This document shows, piece after piece, positions 1 to 8,738 of a stretch of 42,322 nt of DNA. The stretch's first letter is position 1. The number at the start of each line of letters is the position of its first letter. The stretch spans positions 1 to 42,322 of the forward strand of contig JANYFH010000111.1 of NCBI GenBank assembly GCA_025362705.1. Direction: 5' to 3'. The translations under genes were made by a program, and so were the position numbers. This DNA is from Betaproteobacteria bacterium (lineage in GTDB: Bacteria > Pseudomonadota > Gammaproteobacteria > Burkholderiales > Usitatibacteraceae). The notes below the pieces were generated by a model. That model was not told the origin of the DNA. It worked only from the letters and a program-made list of their open reading frames with translations, and did not search any database.

Positions 1-429
1 GAAAATGCCGGGATCCTTGATGCGAATGGTGTAAATGCCGAACGCGGTCGCGCGCACGATGCCGAATTCCTTGTCGCGCATCGTTGCAGGTCCTGGCGTG
101 CCCCACTTCATGTCGGTGAATTTTCGCGTCGAGACGAAATACACTTCGGCCTTGAAGGGCGATTCAAAGCCGTATTTCCAACCCTTCAAGGTCGCGAGGA
201 TCGGCATGTTTTGCGTGGTGAGCGTATACATGCCGGGTTTGTAAACGTCGGCAATCTGGCCCTCGTTGATAAACACCGCCATCTGCCCTTCGCGTACGGT
301 GAGCTTGGCCCCGTACTTGATCTCGTTATTCAGCCGCTCAAAACGATAGACAAGCGTGTTGTTTGAATCATCCAGCCATTGGATGATGTCAATTAATTCG
401 CCCGTGAGTTTCTTTACCCAATCAACCAT
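1..429 (-). CDS. SPFH/band-7 domain protein (COG4260-like), 5' part only
   Basis: This is the first 143 codons of a minus-strand gene that runs off the left edge of the window. The ATG at 429 has an AGGAG about six bases upstream. The protein begins MVDWVKKLTGELIDIIQWLD and continues through YRFERLNNEIKYGAKLTVRE and KWGTPGPATMRDKEFG. This is the N-terminal pattern of the stomatin/prohibitin-like proteins of the COG4260 family, which often end in a zinc ribbon; that end is outside the window. There is no signal peptide or obvious membrane helix in the visible part. Members are generally thought to form membrane-associated oligomers, sometimes near tellurium-resistance or phage-shock-type genes, but no such neighbour is visible here. 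The family call is firm; the cellular role is unknown. It diverges from the MOSC gene. Confidence 0.85.
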   Translation of the reverse strand, partial: MVDWVKKLTGELIDIIQWLDDSNNTLVYRFERLNNEIKYGAKLTVREGQMAVFINEGQIADVYKPGMYTLTTQNMPILATLKGWKYGFESPFKAEVYFVSTRKFTDMKWGTPGPATMRDKEFGIVRATAFGIYTIRIKDPGIF

Positions 430-467
430 GTAGTGCTCCTGTTCTGCAAGAAGTCTTAACCACGAAA

Positions 468-487
468 GCGCGCCGTATTCGGCGCGC
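468..487. other. Perfect GC-rich hairpin between divergent genes
   Basis: GCGCGCCG and CGGCGCGC form a perfect 8-bp inverted repeat around the loop TATT. It lies in the 105-bp gap between the divergent SPFH and MOSC genes. No T-tract follows on either strand, so it is not a standard terminator. It could be an operator or a leader structure; no specific regulator can be named. Confidence 0.4.
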
Positions 488-534
488 AGCTATACTGCAC
501 TGCTACGTTATCACGTTTAATTGTCTACTACACA

Positions 535-1344
535 ATGACTATCTCCCTTCACGCAATCCACATTTATCCTGTCAAGGCGCTCGGCGTGATTTCACTCGCT
601 GAGTCACTTGTTACCCCGCGCGGTTTGCAATACGACCGACGCTTCATGGTAGTTGATCCGCACGACAAGTGCCTGACCCAGCGTGATCACCCGAAGATGG
701 CGACGGTATGGGTTGAAATCAATAATGGCGAGGCAACTTTTTCAGCGCCTGATGTTGAGAGCATTTCATTTCCCGCCACGCCAGGAGTCCTGCCGACGCG
801 CAAAGTGCAGGTGTGGAACAGCGTCGTGCACGCCCATGCCGTGAACGACCAGGTCGATCAATGGCTGTCCTATTATCTGGGCAGCGAGGTACGGCTGGTT
901 TACATGCCCGATTCTGCCGAGCGCCGCGTCGATGCCAACTACGCAACGAACAATGAGGTCGTCAGCTTTGCCGACGGTTACCCGCTGCTGATTGCGTCTC
1001 TCGAGTCGCTCAACGATCTCAATGCGCGCGTTGTCGGCGATGGCGGCGTTGCATTGCCGATGAATCGTTTCCGCCCCAATCTTGTCATCAGCGGTTGCGC
1101 GGCTTATGCGGAAGATCGGCTCGGCGAAATCGTGATCGGTGATGCAACGTTTCGTGCCGTGAAGCCGTGCGCACGTTGTCAGGTGACGACAACCGATCAA
1201 GCTGCGGGCGTGGTGATGGGGCCGGAACCGTTGAAGACTCTTGCCACCTACCGCGACTCACCAAATGGTGTTTTGTTTGGGATGAATTTGATACCCGTCA
1301 GGCTCGGTACGGTACGAGTGGGTGACGTGGTCGCTCTGGCCTGA
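535..1344 (+). CDS. MOSC-domain protein (YcbX/mARC-like)
   Basis: A 269-residue protein with an N-terminal MOSC beta-barrel region (residues about 1-120, with IYPVKALGV and RGLQYDRRFMVVD) followed by the MOSC domain. The molybdenum-liganding cysteine is visible near residue 212 in the family motif KPCARCQVTTTD. Such proteins bind molybdenum cofactor and, in the YcbX and mARC branches, reduce N-hydroxylated compounds using electrons from a ferredoxin-like partner. There is no C-terminal 2Fe-2S ferredoxin domain as in E. coli YcbX, so the electron donor must be encoded elsewhere. No Shine-Dalgarno sequence precedes the ATG. The gene stands alone, converging on the RND gene. Family call firm; substrate unknown. 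Confidence 0.88.
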   Translation: MTISLHAIHIYPVKALGVISLAESLVTPRGLQYDRRFMVVDPHDKCLTQRDHPKMATVWVEINNGEATFSAPDVESISFPATPGVLPTRKVQVWNSVVHAHAVNDQVDQWLSYYLGSEVRLVYMPDSAERRVDANYATNNEVVSFADGYPLLIASLESLNDLNARVVGDGGVALPMNRFRPNLVISGCAAYAEDRLGEIVIGDATFRAVKPCARCQVTTTDQAAGVVMGPEPLKTLATYRDSPNGVLFGMNLIPVRLGTVRVGDVVALA

Positions 1345-1368
1345 TGTCATACCCGCAAAATAATGCCG

Positions 1369-1433
1369 AACTCTAGTACCGGCGCGGATTTCATGGATAT
1401 TTATGCCAGAAAGCCGCACCAGATATAGACTTT
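1369..1433. repeat. Stem-loop repeat, copy A
   Basis: An imperfect inverted repeat (ACTCTAGTACCGGCGCGG against CCGCACCAGATATAGACT) lies between the convergent MOSC and RND genes and abuts the RND stop codon. It resembles the elements at 12564-12625 and 19971-20034 in arm sequence, size and orientation. It may double as the 3' end structure of the RND transcript. Confidence 0.5.
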
Positions 1434-1434
1434 T

Positions 1435-3774
1435 CTATACGGCTTTCTTATGCGGTTTTAACAGGAACGTTGCCAGCGCCGGCAACAAAAAGATCGCGCC
1501 CAACATATTCAGGAAGAACATGAACGCGAGCAAAACACCCATGTCCGCCTGAAATTTCAGCGCCGACATCGCCCATGTGCCAACACCCAGGGTCATCGTC
1601 ACTGCAGTGAAAACCATCGCGGCGCCACGTTCTTTGAGCGCTTCAAAAAAAGCCGCGCCCAGTTCCATGCCTTCTTCGAGATGCACTTCGAGGCGATCGA
1701 ACAGGTAGATGCCGTAGTCAACACCGACACCGACGCCTAACGCAATAACCGGCAGGGTTGATACCTTGAGTCCAATACCCAGCAGCGGCATCAATGCCTC
1801 ACAGAGTATCGACACAATGGCCAGCGGGATCAGAATGCAAAGCGTCGCGCGCAGGCTCCTGAAAGTGGCCCAGCACATCAATAACAGCGCACCGAAAATG
1901 GCAGCGTGCATTTCGTAGCGCGCACTGTCAACGGCTTCATTGGTCGCCGCCGCCACTCCCATGTTGCCGGTGGCGAGTTTGAATTCCAGTTTGTCGCTGT
2001 TGCTTTCCTTAGTGATGTTTTTCACTTCGCTGACCAGGCGTTTCAATGTTTCACCCTGCTGGTCTGTCGTGTTCACCAGCAACTGCATGGCCGAGCAATC
2101 CGGATTCAACAGGCCGGTGGCGGTATCGATCGGTGTCACACTTTGCGCCATCATCGAAGGGTCGCGCGGCAACTGGCGCCACTTGAGATTGCCTTCATTG
2201 AAGCCGGCATTGATGTTGCGCGCAAGACCTGGCAATGACATCACGGACTGCGTGCCTTCGACGTTTTGCATATACCAGTCGAATTTCTCGATGGTCGACA
2301 TGATGTCGTAGTTAGTGCACGCACCTTGCACACCCTTGGTTTGTGCAACTACGCCTAGTGTATTCACGCCGACCGCGAACTTCTGCACGATAACGCCGTT
2401 ATCAACGTTGTAACGCGAAGTGGCGCGTAGTTCAGGCACACCGGAACCGTAATCACCGACTTTGAGGTCGTGCGCTTTCCATAGTCCAAGCGCCAGCACA
2501 ACGGCCGCAATCGCGACAATGACGGTGGCGCGCTTTTTTTGTACGCAGCTCGATGCCGTGTGCCAGATCCGCTCAACGCGATGTTCCTGCGTTACTTCTT
2601 TGCCAAGCGCGCTCTTCGACATGGAAAGATAGGAGAGCAGGATGGGCAATAACATTTTATTGGTGATGATCATCCACGCTACACCCAGCGATGCCGTGAT
2701 ACCGAGCTCGCGCACGATGTCGATCGGGATCAGCATGATCACAGCAAAGCCGAGCACATTGGTTACCAGCGCCAGCGTGCCGGGAATAAAAATAGTGGCA
2801 AACGAATGCTTGGCCGCGGTAAGGCTGTCAGCCCCACCTATAACCTCGTGCTCCCACGATTTGGTCATTTGCACTGCGTGCGAAACACCGATGGAAAATA
2901 TCAGGAATGGCACCAGAATCGACAGGGGATCGATACCGAAGCCGATGATAGGCAACGTCCCCAGCAACCACAACACCGGCATCATCGCAACGACCAGTGC
3001 GACCAGCGTTAATTTCAGATCTTTCACGAACCAAAGCATCAGCACCGCCGTAATGACGAATGCGATCAGGAAAAACATGATCACACCGCGCGCACCCGCA
3101 GAGATGTCGCCTACCGCTTTGGCAAAACCGATGACGTGAATGCTGTGGTTCGGCCCTTCGTACTTGGCGCGCAATTCGTCGAGCTTGTTCGACAAATCAA
3201 AATAATTGAGCTTCTCGATCCGGCCTCCGTCCTTCGGGATCGCTTCCAGCAAGCCGGCCATCACCAGCGCGCCGGTGAAGTCGGTGGCAACGGTACGACC
3301 GATCTCGTTGGATTTTTGCACGTTGCCGCGCACAATGATCATGTCGGCCGACGTGCCCTGGAAGGTGGCGGGGATGACATTACCACCGGCGAAACCCTCT
3401 TCAACGACCTCGATGAATCTGGTGTTAGGTGTGAACAGCGAACGCACGCTGGGTTTGTCGACCCCTTCGAGCGCCATGATGTCGTTGGTTAAGGCTTTCA
3501 GTTTGGCCATGAACTCCGGGTTGTAGATATCACCCTGCTTCTGCACCAGCGCAATGGCGATCCGGTTGGCACCACCGAACACGGTTTCATATTCCTTGTA
3601 CACCTTCATGTACGGATGCTTCAACGGCACCATCTTGTTGAAGCCCGCATCGACCTTCAACTGGCTCGCGGAAATGGCGAAACCGACCGTGACAAAAGCA
3701 AAAACAATCAGCCAAATCTTGCGATTATTGAAAATGATTGCGGAAAATTTTTCGATGAGTTTTTGTAAGTTCAT
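1435..3774 (-). CDS. MMPL/RND-family transporter (HAE3-like, COG1033)
   Basis: A 779-residue inner-membrane protein with the duplicated RND topology. A first membrane helix (residues about 17-37) is followed by a large periplasmic loop, a helix bundle (about 230-390), a second single helix (about 415-433), a second periplasmic loop and a final bundle (about 625-770). The two bundles carry the sterol-sensing-like MMPL pattern, including GVGVGVDYGIYLFDRL. Related transporters move hydrophobic or lipid-like molecules (hopanoids, mycolate lipids) using proton motive force. No dedicated membrane-fusion protein is adjacent. Instead the gene follows YCF48-like, DUF1329 and DUF1302 genes on the same strand, so it is probably the energised inner-membrane part of that envelope module. 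The substrate is not known; a fatty-acyl compound is an inference from the adjoining beta-oxidation genes. Only a weak ribosome binding site is visible. Confidence 0.88.
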   Translation of the reverse strand: MNLQKLIEKFSAIIFNNRKIWLIVFAFVTVGFAISASQLKVDAGFNKMVPLKHPYMKVYKEYETVFGGANRIAIALVQKQGDIYNPEFMAKLKALTNDIMALEGVDKPSVRSLFTPNTRFIEVVEEGFAGGNVIPATFQGTSADMIIVRGNVQKSNEIGRTVATDFTGALVMAGLLEAIPKDGGRIEKLNYFDLSNKLDELRAKYEGPNHSIHVIGFAKAVGDISAGARGVIMFFLIAFVITAVLMLWFVKDLKLTLVALVVAMMPVLWLLGTLPIIGFGIDPLSILVPFLIFSIGVSHAVQMTKSWEHEVIGGADSLTAAKHSFATIFIPGTLALVTNVLGFAVIMLIPIDIVRELGITASLGVAWMIITNKMLLPILLSYLSMSKSALGKEVTQEHRVERIWHTASSCVQKKRATVIVAIAAVVLALGLWKAHDLKVGDYGSGVPELRATSRYNVDNGVIVQKFAVGVNTLGVVAQTKGVQGACTNYDIMSTIEKFDWYMQNVEGTQSVMSLPGLARNINAGFNEGNLKWRQLPRDPSMMAQSVTPIDTATGLLNPDCSAMQLLVNTTDQQGETLKRLVSEVKNITKESNSDKLEFKLATGNMGVAAATNEAVDSARYEMHAAIFGALLLMCWATFRSLRATLCILIPLAIVSILCEALMPLLGIGLKVSTLPVIALGVGVGVDYGIYLFDRLEVHLEEGMELGAAFFEALKERGAAMVFTAVTMTLGVGTWAMSALKFQADMGVLLAFMFFLNMLGAIFLLPALATFLLKPHKKAV

Positions 3775-3828
3775 GGCGCGCTCAATTGGTGAGACTACAA
3801 GTGGTGTCAGCGGAAATTCTGTGGCCGT

Positions 3829-4929
3829 CTATTGCTTGGCAGGTGCAGCCGCAGCGAACAGCACCTCGCGCACCCCCGCTTCGCCGATCAGCAACAACGC
3901 GTTTGGCGCGCCCAGCAGAGGAGCAGAAAGCGCTTTGGTTGATCCGGATGACAGCGGAGAGAACGACTCGCCGTTATCTCGTGATACCAGCACCGTTCCG
4001 GAAAGCCCCGCCAGCACGAGTGCGCCATCGGGTAGACGGGTAGAACCCATCAGCGACGCAACCGATTTGTTTTCAATCTGCTTCCAATTATTCAACGACG
4101 GATCGGTACTACGATAAATTCTGCCGCGCAATCCGTAGATAAGCACTGCTCCGTCCTTTGCCTGAATCGCGCCAAAAAAGGAGCCCTTGTATGGTGACGC
4201 GATCTTTATCCAGGTCTTGCCACCATCGTCGGATTTGGCAAGCATGCCCGCTTCACCCGCAACAAACAGTTTATTTTCTCCGAGTTTCACAATAGCGTTC
4301 AGATGTTTGTCAGCATCGCCACCTTTGCCCCCTGCGTCGTCATCTACGGCCTTTTTATTGCCAACACTCTCGTATTTGCCTTTCTTGGACGTACTAACCT
4401 GAGCCGCCGTTTTCGGGGGGGCGAACATCGTGCGCATGCCCCAGACCTTACCGCCATCGGTGGTCGCGTAGAACGCACCGTATGCGCCTACAGCAAAGCC
4501 CGTATTGGCGTCGACGAAGGTAACATCCATCAACGGTTTTTGATCCTCTGCTGCTGAAAAGGCTTTAACCCACGACTCACCCCGATCAGTCGAGGTAAGA
4601 ATGGTGCTGTCGTGACCCACCGCCCAGCCGACCTTGTCATCAAGGAAATACACCGCTGTCAGCAACGGTGTATTCGGCGGTGTCATGGCGCGCTGCCACG
4701 ACTCGCCGTTGCTGTCAGAGTAAACGATATAGCCACGATCCCCGACGGCCACCACGCGGTTGCCAATGCGGGTGGCATCGGTCAATAGCAGACGGGACAT
4801 CGTTTGTTTGGTGAGTGGCCCAGACACGGGCATCACGGCAGGATTGATTTGTGCGCGCACATCGAACGACACGCAGGTGGTTAGCACCACGCCTGCAACA
4901 ATGGCGGCAAGTACAATGAATTTTGTCAT
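3829..4929 (-). CDS. YCF48-like BNR-repeat exported protein
   Basis: A 366-residue protein with an N-terminal signal peptide, probably cleaved after VRA around residue 26. The mature part contains at least five Asp-box/BNR motifs of the form S/T-x-D-x-G-x-S/T-W/F: SDSNGESW, STDRGESW, TTDGGKVW, SDDGGKTW and SRDNGESF. They indicate a beta-propeller related to the photosystem II assembly factor YCF48. In non-photosynthetic bacteria these proteins have no settled function; a scaffold or assembly factor for a membrane complex is the reasonable guess. It lies 54 bp upstream of the RND gene and downstream of DUF1329, and is part of the same envelope module. A GAGG lies about nine bases before the ATG. 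A Lys/Gly-rich insertion (KGKYESVGNKKAVDDD region) separates the third and fourth repeats. Confidence 0.85.
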   Translation of the reverse strand: MTKFIVLAAIVAGVVLTTCVSFDVRAQINPAVMPVSGPLTKQTMSRLLLTDATRIGNRVVAVGDRGYIVYSDSNGESWQRAMTPPNTPLLTAVYFLDDKVGWAVGHDSTILTSTDRGESWVKAFSAAEDQKPLMDVTFVDANTGFAVGAYGAFYATTDGGKVWGMRTMFAPPKTAAQVSTSKKGKYESVGNKKAVDDDAGGKGGDADKHLNAIVKLGENKLFVAGEAGMLAKSDDGGKTWIKIASPYKGSFFGAIQAKDGAVLIYGLRGRIYRSTDPSLNNWKQIENKSVASLMGSTRLPDGALVLAGLSGTVLVSRDNGESFSPLSSGSTKALSAPLLGAPNALLLIGEAGVREVLFAAAAPAKQ

Positions 4930-5036
4930 GTGAATACAGCCTCGGCGAACAGTGAGCGGTGAGCGACGTTGAATGCAGATCGATTATTGAATTGCCGACT
5001 CTGTGGCGTCAATCGAAAAAGCCGCCTCCAAAAACA

Positions 5037-5065
5037 ATTCGGGGACAAAATAATTGTCCCCGAAT
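5037..5065 (-). terminator. Hairpin with T-rich tail after the DUF1329 gene
   Basis: A perfect 12-bp inverted repeat (ATTCGGGGACAA and TTGTCCCCGAAT) encloses a 5-base loop. On the minus strand it is followed by TTGTTTTTGG, so it has the form of a Rho-independent terminator 38 bp past the DUF1329 stop. It lies inside the co-directional array and could reduce expression of the YCF48-like and RND genes relative to the genes before it. Confidence 0.65.
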
Positions 5066-5103
5066 ATTTACAGCCTGAAATACGCTAGATCTTCACCTTC
5101 CAA

Positions 5104-6477
5104 TCAACGCGTACCCAGATTGCGCAGGTTTTGCGGAGTGTAGTCGGCAGCAGTGCGCTTGATCGGCTGATAGATGACTTTCTCTTCCGAACGCAGGCCC
5201 ATCGCGATGTAGCGACGCGACTGAAGGTCATGGTGTACTTCGATCGTGCCAAACCACATCGGGACGTCGTACCAGTTCTCGCTGTGCTGCTCGGAGAAAC
5301 GCCACAATTGTCCGCGACCATCATATTTGTCGATCAGCACAACGTTCCAGCTATCTTCGTCGATGTAAAAGGTACGGCGCGCGTAGATGTGCGAGGTGCC
5401 AGCCTTCAACGTCGCATCCACCACCCAAACGCGATGCAGTTCATAGCGTGCCAGATCCTGGTTCAAGTGGCCCGGGCGTAGCAGATCGCCATACTTAAGC
5501 TTCGGATCCGTCATGCGATACGAGTTGTAGGGAATATACATTTCTCTCTTGCCGACCAGCTTCCATTCATAGCGATCAGTCGCACCGTTGTACATGCCGA
5601 AGTCGTCATTGGTACGTAGTCCGTCAGCAGCAGTACCGGGGTTGTCGTACGCCACGTTTGGCGCCAGACGCACGCGACGCTGTCCAGGGTTATACGTCCA
5701 CGCCGAACGCGGCTCCTTTGCCTGGTCAACGGTCTCGTGTACTAATAGAATCTGTCCGGCAAGGCGCGCTGGTGCAGTGGTGACTTGCAAATAATTGAGA
5801 ACCTTGTTGGGCTCGCGTTGCGCCGCTGTTTTCGACAGGTTGCCATATTGCAAATCATATTCGTACTCAAATTTCACGAGTGCAAAATCGCCAGTTGCAG
5901 TAACTGCAGCCTGTGCCCAGTTTTGGGCGAAAGTGTCACCCTTGTAATGCAAGATCATGTTCCAGATTGCTTCATTGCCGTCCTTGGGGATGGGAAACGG
6001 AACTCCGCCCGTGCAACCGACAACGCCGTTGCCACCGGTCGCAAGCTTGGCTTTGGCAGCACACTCTTTGGTTTCCTTGTAGTTTCCTTCCGGGTACGCC
6101 GCCGTGCGGCGCGTGGCGAAAACATTCAACTTGTAGGTTGGATACTGCTTCAGCATGGCCATCTGACCCGGCGAAAGATTGTCCTTGTATTTGTCGGCCG
6201 TCGCAGCCGTGATTGTAAACAGCGCCTTGTCAGTCGGGAACGGATCGGGATAAGTGCCTCCCGTTTTGAATGCCAAACCCGCCGGTACCTTAGTGATGCC
6301 GCCATCCCATGCGGGGATGGTGCCTGCAGCATTTCCGGCTTTCTCCGCGCCCATGGGTGTCAGTGTGGTGCCGAGTTTCGCCAGGTCGCTTGCGCCAAGC
6401 TCGGCATAGGCTCCGACCGAAATGGCCAGAGCCCCTACCGTGGCCGATGCCAACATCGTCAATCGTTTCACGTTCAT
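5104..6477 (-). CDS. DUF1329 periplasmic protein
   Basis: A 457-residue protein with a clear Sec signal peptide (MNVKRLTMLASATVGALAIS..., cleavage probably after AYA near residue 25). The mature sequence has the DUF1329 features: ELGASDLAKLGTTLTPMGAE and IPAWDGG near the start, and NPGQRRVRLAPNVAYDNP and FYIDEDSWNVVLIDKYDGRG in the second half. The family has been described as outer-membrane lipoprotein-sorting-like, and a lipid or hydrophobic-ligand carrier role in the periplasm is plausible but unproven. The ribosome binding site is strong (GGAGGAAAC directly before ATG). It follows the DUF1302 gene by 142 bp, the usual partner order for these two families, and precedes the YCF48-like and RND genes. 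Confidence 0.88.
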   Translation of the reverse strand: MNVKRLTMLASATVGALAISVGAYAELGASDLAKLGTTLTPMGAEKAGNAAGTIPAWDGGITKVPAGLAFKTGGTYPDPFPTDKALFTITAATADKYKDNLSPGQMAMLKQYPTYKLNVFATRRTAAYPEGNYKETKECAAKAKLATGGNGVVGCTGGVPFPIPKDGNEAIWNMILHYKGDTFAQNWAQAAVTATGDFALVKFEYEYDLQYGNLSKTAAQREPNKVLNYLQVTTAPARLAGQILLVHETVDQAKEPRSAWTYNPGQRRVRLAPNVAYDNPGTAADGLRTNDDFGMYNGATDRYEWKLVGKREMYIPYNSYRMTDPKLKYGDLLRPGHLNQDLARYELHRVWVVDATLKAGTSHIYARRTFYIDEDSWNVVLIDKYDGRGQLWRFSEQHSENWYDVPMWFGTIEVHHDLQSRRYIAMGLRSEEKVIYQPIKRTAADYTPQNLRNLGTR

Positions 6478-6619
6478 GTTTCCTCCAGATAGTTATCGTA
6501 ATTCTTTGCAAAATCCTGATTTCAAACGCCAGCCATTGTCTGTTGCAATGATCCAACGTTGACGATGGTTAGCCGCCGACTCCTGGGTTTGGAATTCGGC
6601 GGACTTTCCAGAACTCGGG

Positions 6620-8599
6620 CTAGAACGAGTAAGACACTACAAACGAGTAGAAATCACGGTCCTTGATCGGGTTAGCGCTGGAACAGAAGTTAGCGCCCTG
6701 TCCCGCAATGCCCAACGCGGGTATACCAGTGATCTGCGGGGAAAGCGAAGTTTGCCCGGCATTGGTGACCTGATCGGTACCACAGAACACTCTTCCACCG
6801 AAGAACGTGTTGTAGGAAATGTCGAAACTCAAGCGTCGCTGAAACTCAAGGTTGGCGCCGACCGAAACCGATTTCACTCCCTCGTTAAACGTCTGCGACA
6901 CACCCTTCACGTCATGACTGAAGGCAACACGTGGCGCCAGATTGCCGCCGAACAGCGCGTTGGCGTAATCAAGGCGCCCGACCAAACGGTAACCCCAGGA
7001 ATTTTCAGTTGTGTAACCGCCTGGCTGCACCGACCCCGCCTGTCCCGCTACGGCACCTTCAGCCGTCGCTGGCAGACCAGCCGCCGGGCCGCTGAATTTC
7101 TGGCCGTTGGTCAGTCCGTTGTACTTGGTATAACCGATCTCACCAACAACCACGCCCTGATCAGAGTGGAATATGTTCGGGAACGATTTGGTAGCCGTCA
7201 TCTGGAACTGCGTCTGCTTGACGCGACGCCAGCCGGTGATCTCCGTACCATTGGGAACCAAAGCCGCCGCAGAAGCACCGAAAGGGTTCGTCGCACTAAC
7301 CGTTCCAGGAATAGTCGCAAAACCAGTCACCAGATTTGGTGCGCTCAGAACAGCAAGAATCACCTCCGCGCTGGCTAGTTGCAAAGGCTGATTGGGACGG
7401 TACGAAACTTCACCTTGCAAGGCAATCCCGGCCGGCCCCTGCGTGTTAAATGAGAAGCCGTACATTTTGATGTCTTCCGGATACTCAACGAAATAACTCG
7501 CGGTACCCGTATGACCCACGGCTGCCGCCAACGGCCCGCCCGTTACGATGGATGTCGGCGTACCTTTCACGCCAGAGAGCACTGGAGTACGGCTATGGTA
7601 ATTCACGAAATAAGTGCCGAATTCGGTGTTGTTCAATTCCGTGGCGAGATAGCGAAATGCCGCGCCATATTGGCCGGTATCCTTGGCATTGCGATCTGCG
7701 GTGCGCGGCACCCATACCGCAGCGGCTGGATCAAATGGACCGTAACCCAACAACTGCGTCGTTGGGAACGCAGGGGATGTTGGCGGCACCAGGTTAGTTG
7801 GCTTTTGATGGAACAAATCCTTGCGCCGACCGAAACTGACAATTATCTCCGTGGAATCATCCGACGCCGAATCGTTATTGCTGAAATACGAACCTCTCGG
7901 GTCAAGCTTGAATTTGTCGTGGTTGAACAGCATGAAGGTTTCCAGGCTGGCCTGTTTGGTCAATTCAAATGAAGCGTAGAGCGTACTGGTCGGAATGAAT
8001 GCCTCTTTGAGTTCTGAGCCAGGAACACGCAGCTTGGAAACATCCACCGCGTTGATTATATTGATACCGTTCGGAATGAATGTCGATTCACCCCAGGAAA
8101 TCACCTGCTTACCCGCACGAACGTTGATGTTTTTATCGCCGAATTCAAATGTGCGCGCAACGAAGGCATCGAGAAACTTCGCATCTTCGGCGAGACGATC
8201 CCGACCGATCGGACCGAGGCTGTTGGCTCTGCGGGCTTCCGTGTCGACAAAGTATGAACCGCGCACCAGCATGCTCCAGCCGTCGTACTTGCCGGATAGC
8301 TCGTGGGTACCCTTCAGCAATTGTGAGAACGGACGGTTCTTCGCGTAAAAGCGGTCGCCATCGTCTTCATTCGTGGAACGCGACGTACCGCCGTTGGCAA
8401 TACCGATCAGGCTCGGGTCGATCTTGTCAGCTCGTACCGAGATGCCATATGAAAATGTCGAATCAAAGCTGCCTGTAAAGCCATTATCGTAGCTGAACTG
8501 TCCGGCATTGGCGGTACCTGTGAGCGCTAATGCCACGGCGATTGCCGACGCTTTCAGCACGGGCGAGAGTGCGCAAGCGCTCTTGGATAAATTCCTCAT
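6620..8599 (-). CDS. DUF1302 outer-membrane protein
   Basis: A 659-residue exported protein with a signal peptide ending near residue 32 (TGTANA followed by GQFSYDNGFTGSFDST). The C terminus FYSFVVSYSF has the alternating aromatic pattern and terminal phenylalanine of outer-membrane beta-barrels. The body is rich in glycine, aromatic residues and alternating strand-like segments. These features match the DUF1302 family, regarded as outer-membrane proteins, possibly channels for hydrophobic compounds. GAGGAG lies about nine bases upstream of the ATG. It is the first gene of the envelope module after a 300-bp gap from the thiolase, so it may have its own promoter. Two cysteines near the C terminus (VFCGTD and NFCSSAN) could form a disulfide in an external loop. 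Confidence 0.87.
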   Translation of the reverse strand: MRNLSKSACALSPVLKASAIAVALALTGTANAGQFSYDNGFTGSFDSTFSYGISVRADKIDPSLIGIANGGTSRSTNEDDGDRFYAKNRPFSQLLKGTHELSGKYDGWSMLVRGSYFVDTEARRANSLGPIGRDRLAEDAKFLDAFVARTFEFGDKNINVRAGKQVISWGESTFIPNGINIINAVDVSKLRVPGSELKEAFIPTSTLYASFELTKQASLETFMLFNHDKFKLDPRGSYFSNNDSASDDSTEIIVSFGRRKDLFHQKPTNLVPPTSPAFPTTQLLGYGPFDPAAAVWVPRTADRNAKDTGQYGAAFRYLATELNNTEFGTYFVNYHSRTPVLSGVKGTPTSIVTGGPLAAAVGHTGTASYFVEYPEDIKMYGFSFNTQGPAGIALQGEVSYRPNQPLQLASAEVILAVLSAPNLVTGFATIPGTVSATNPFGASAAALVPNGTEITGWRRVKQTQFQMTATKSFPNIFHSDQGVVVGEIGYTKYNGLTNGQKFSGPAAGLPATAEGAVAGQAGSVQPGGYTTENSWGYRLVGRLDYANALFGGNLAPRVAFSHDVKGVSQTFNEGVKSVSVGANLEFQRRLSFDISYNTFFGGRVFCGTDQVTNAGQTSLSPQITGIPALGIAGQGANFCSSANPIKDRDFYSFVVSYSF

Positions 8600-8709
8600 C
8601 TGATGCTCTCCTCAAGGGTGGTATTGAAACTTATATTCGGCGATAACCTGGCTGCCAGTTACAGTCATTCGACTGACATTCATACCAAGATCACCATCTT
8701 TTAATTACT

Positions 8710-8738
8710 GTACAGGAAAATGTTTGCGTACAGGCAAA
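8710..8738. promoter_or_regulatory. Direct repeat GTACAGGnAAA upstream of DUF1302
   Basis: GTACAGGAAAA (8710-8720) and GTACAGGCAAA (8728-8738) are spaced 18 bp start to start, within the 300-bp gap 8600-8899 ahead of the DUF1302 gene. The second copy also forms an inverted repeat TTTGC-n6-GCAAA. Helical phasing and location suggest a regulator site, but the regulator is unknown. Nothing else, gene or terminator, was recognised in this gap. Confidence 0.35.

Noticed and set aside
4850-4929. Possible lipoprotein signal in the YCF48-like protein (LTTC)
   Set aside because: The residue before cysteine is Thr, not Gly, Ala or Ser, and a signal peptidase I site (VRA) follows, so a soluble periplasmic protein is more likely.
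5785-6492. Plus-strand open frame of 235 codons opposite the DUF1329 gene
   Set aside because: Antisense shadow rich in Cys, Arg and His; the opposite strand has a signal peptide and strong ribosome binding site.
6573-6602. Inverted repeat CCGCCGA / TCGGCGG between DUF1302 and DUF1329
   Set aside because: The loop is 16 bases and no T-run follows on the minus strand, so a terminator cannot be claimed.
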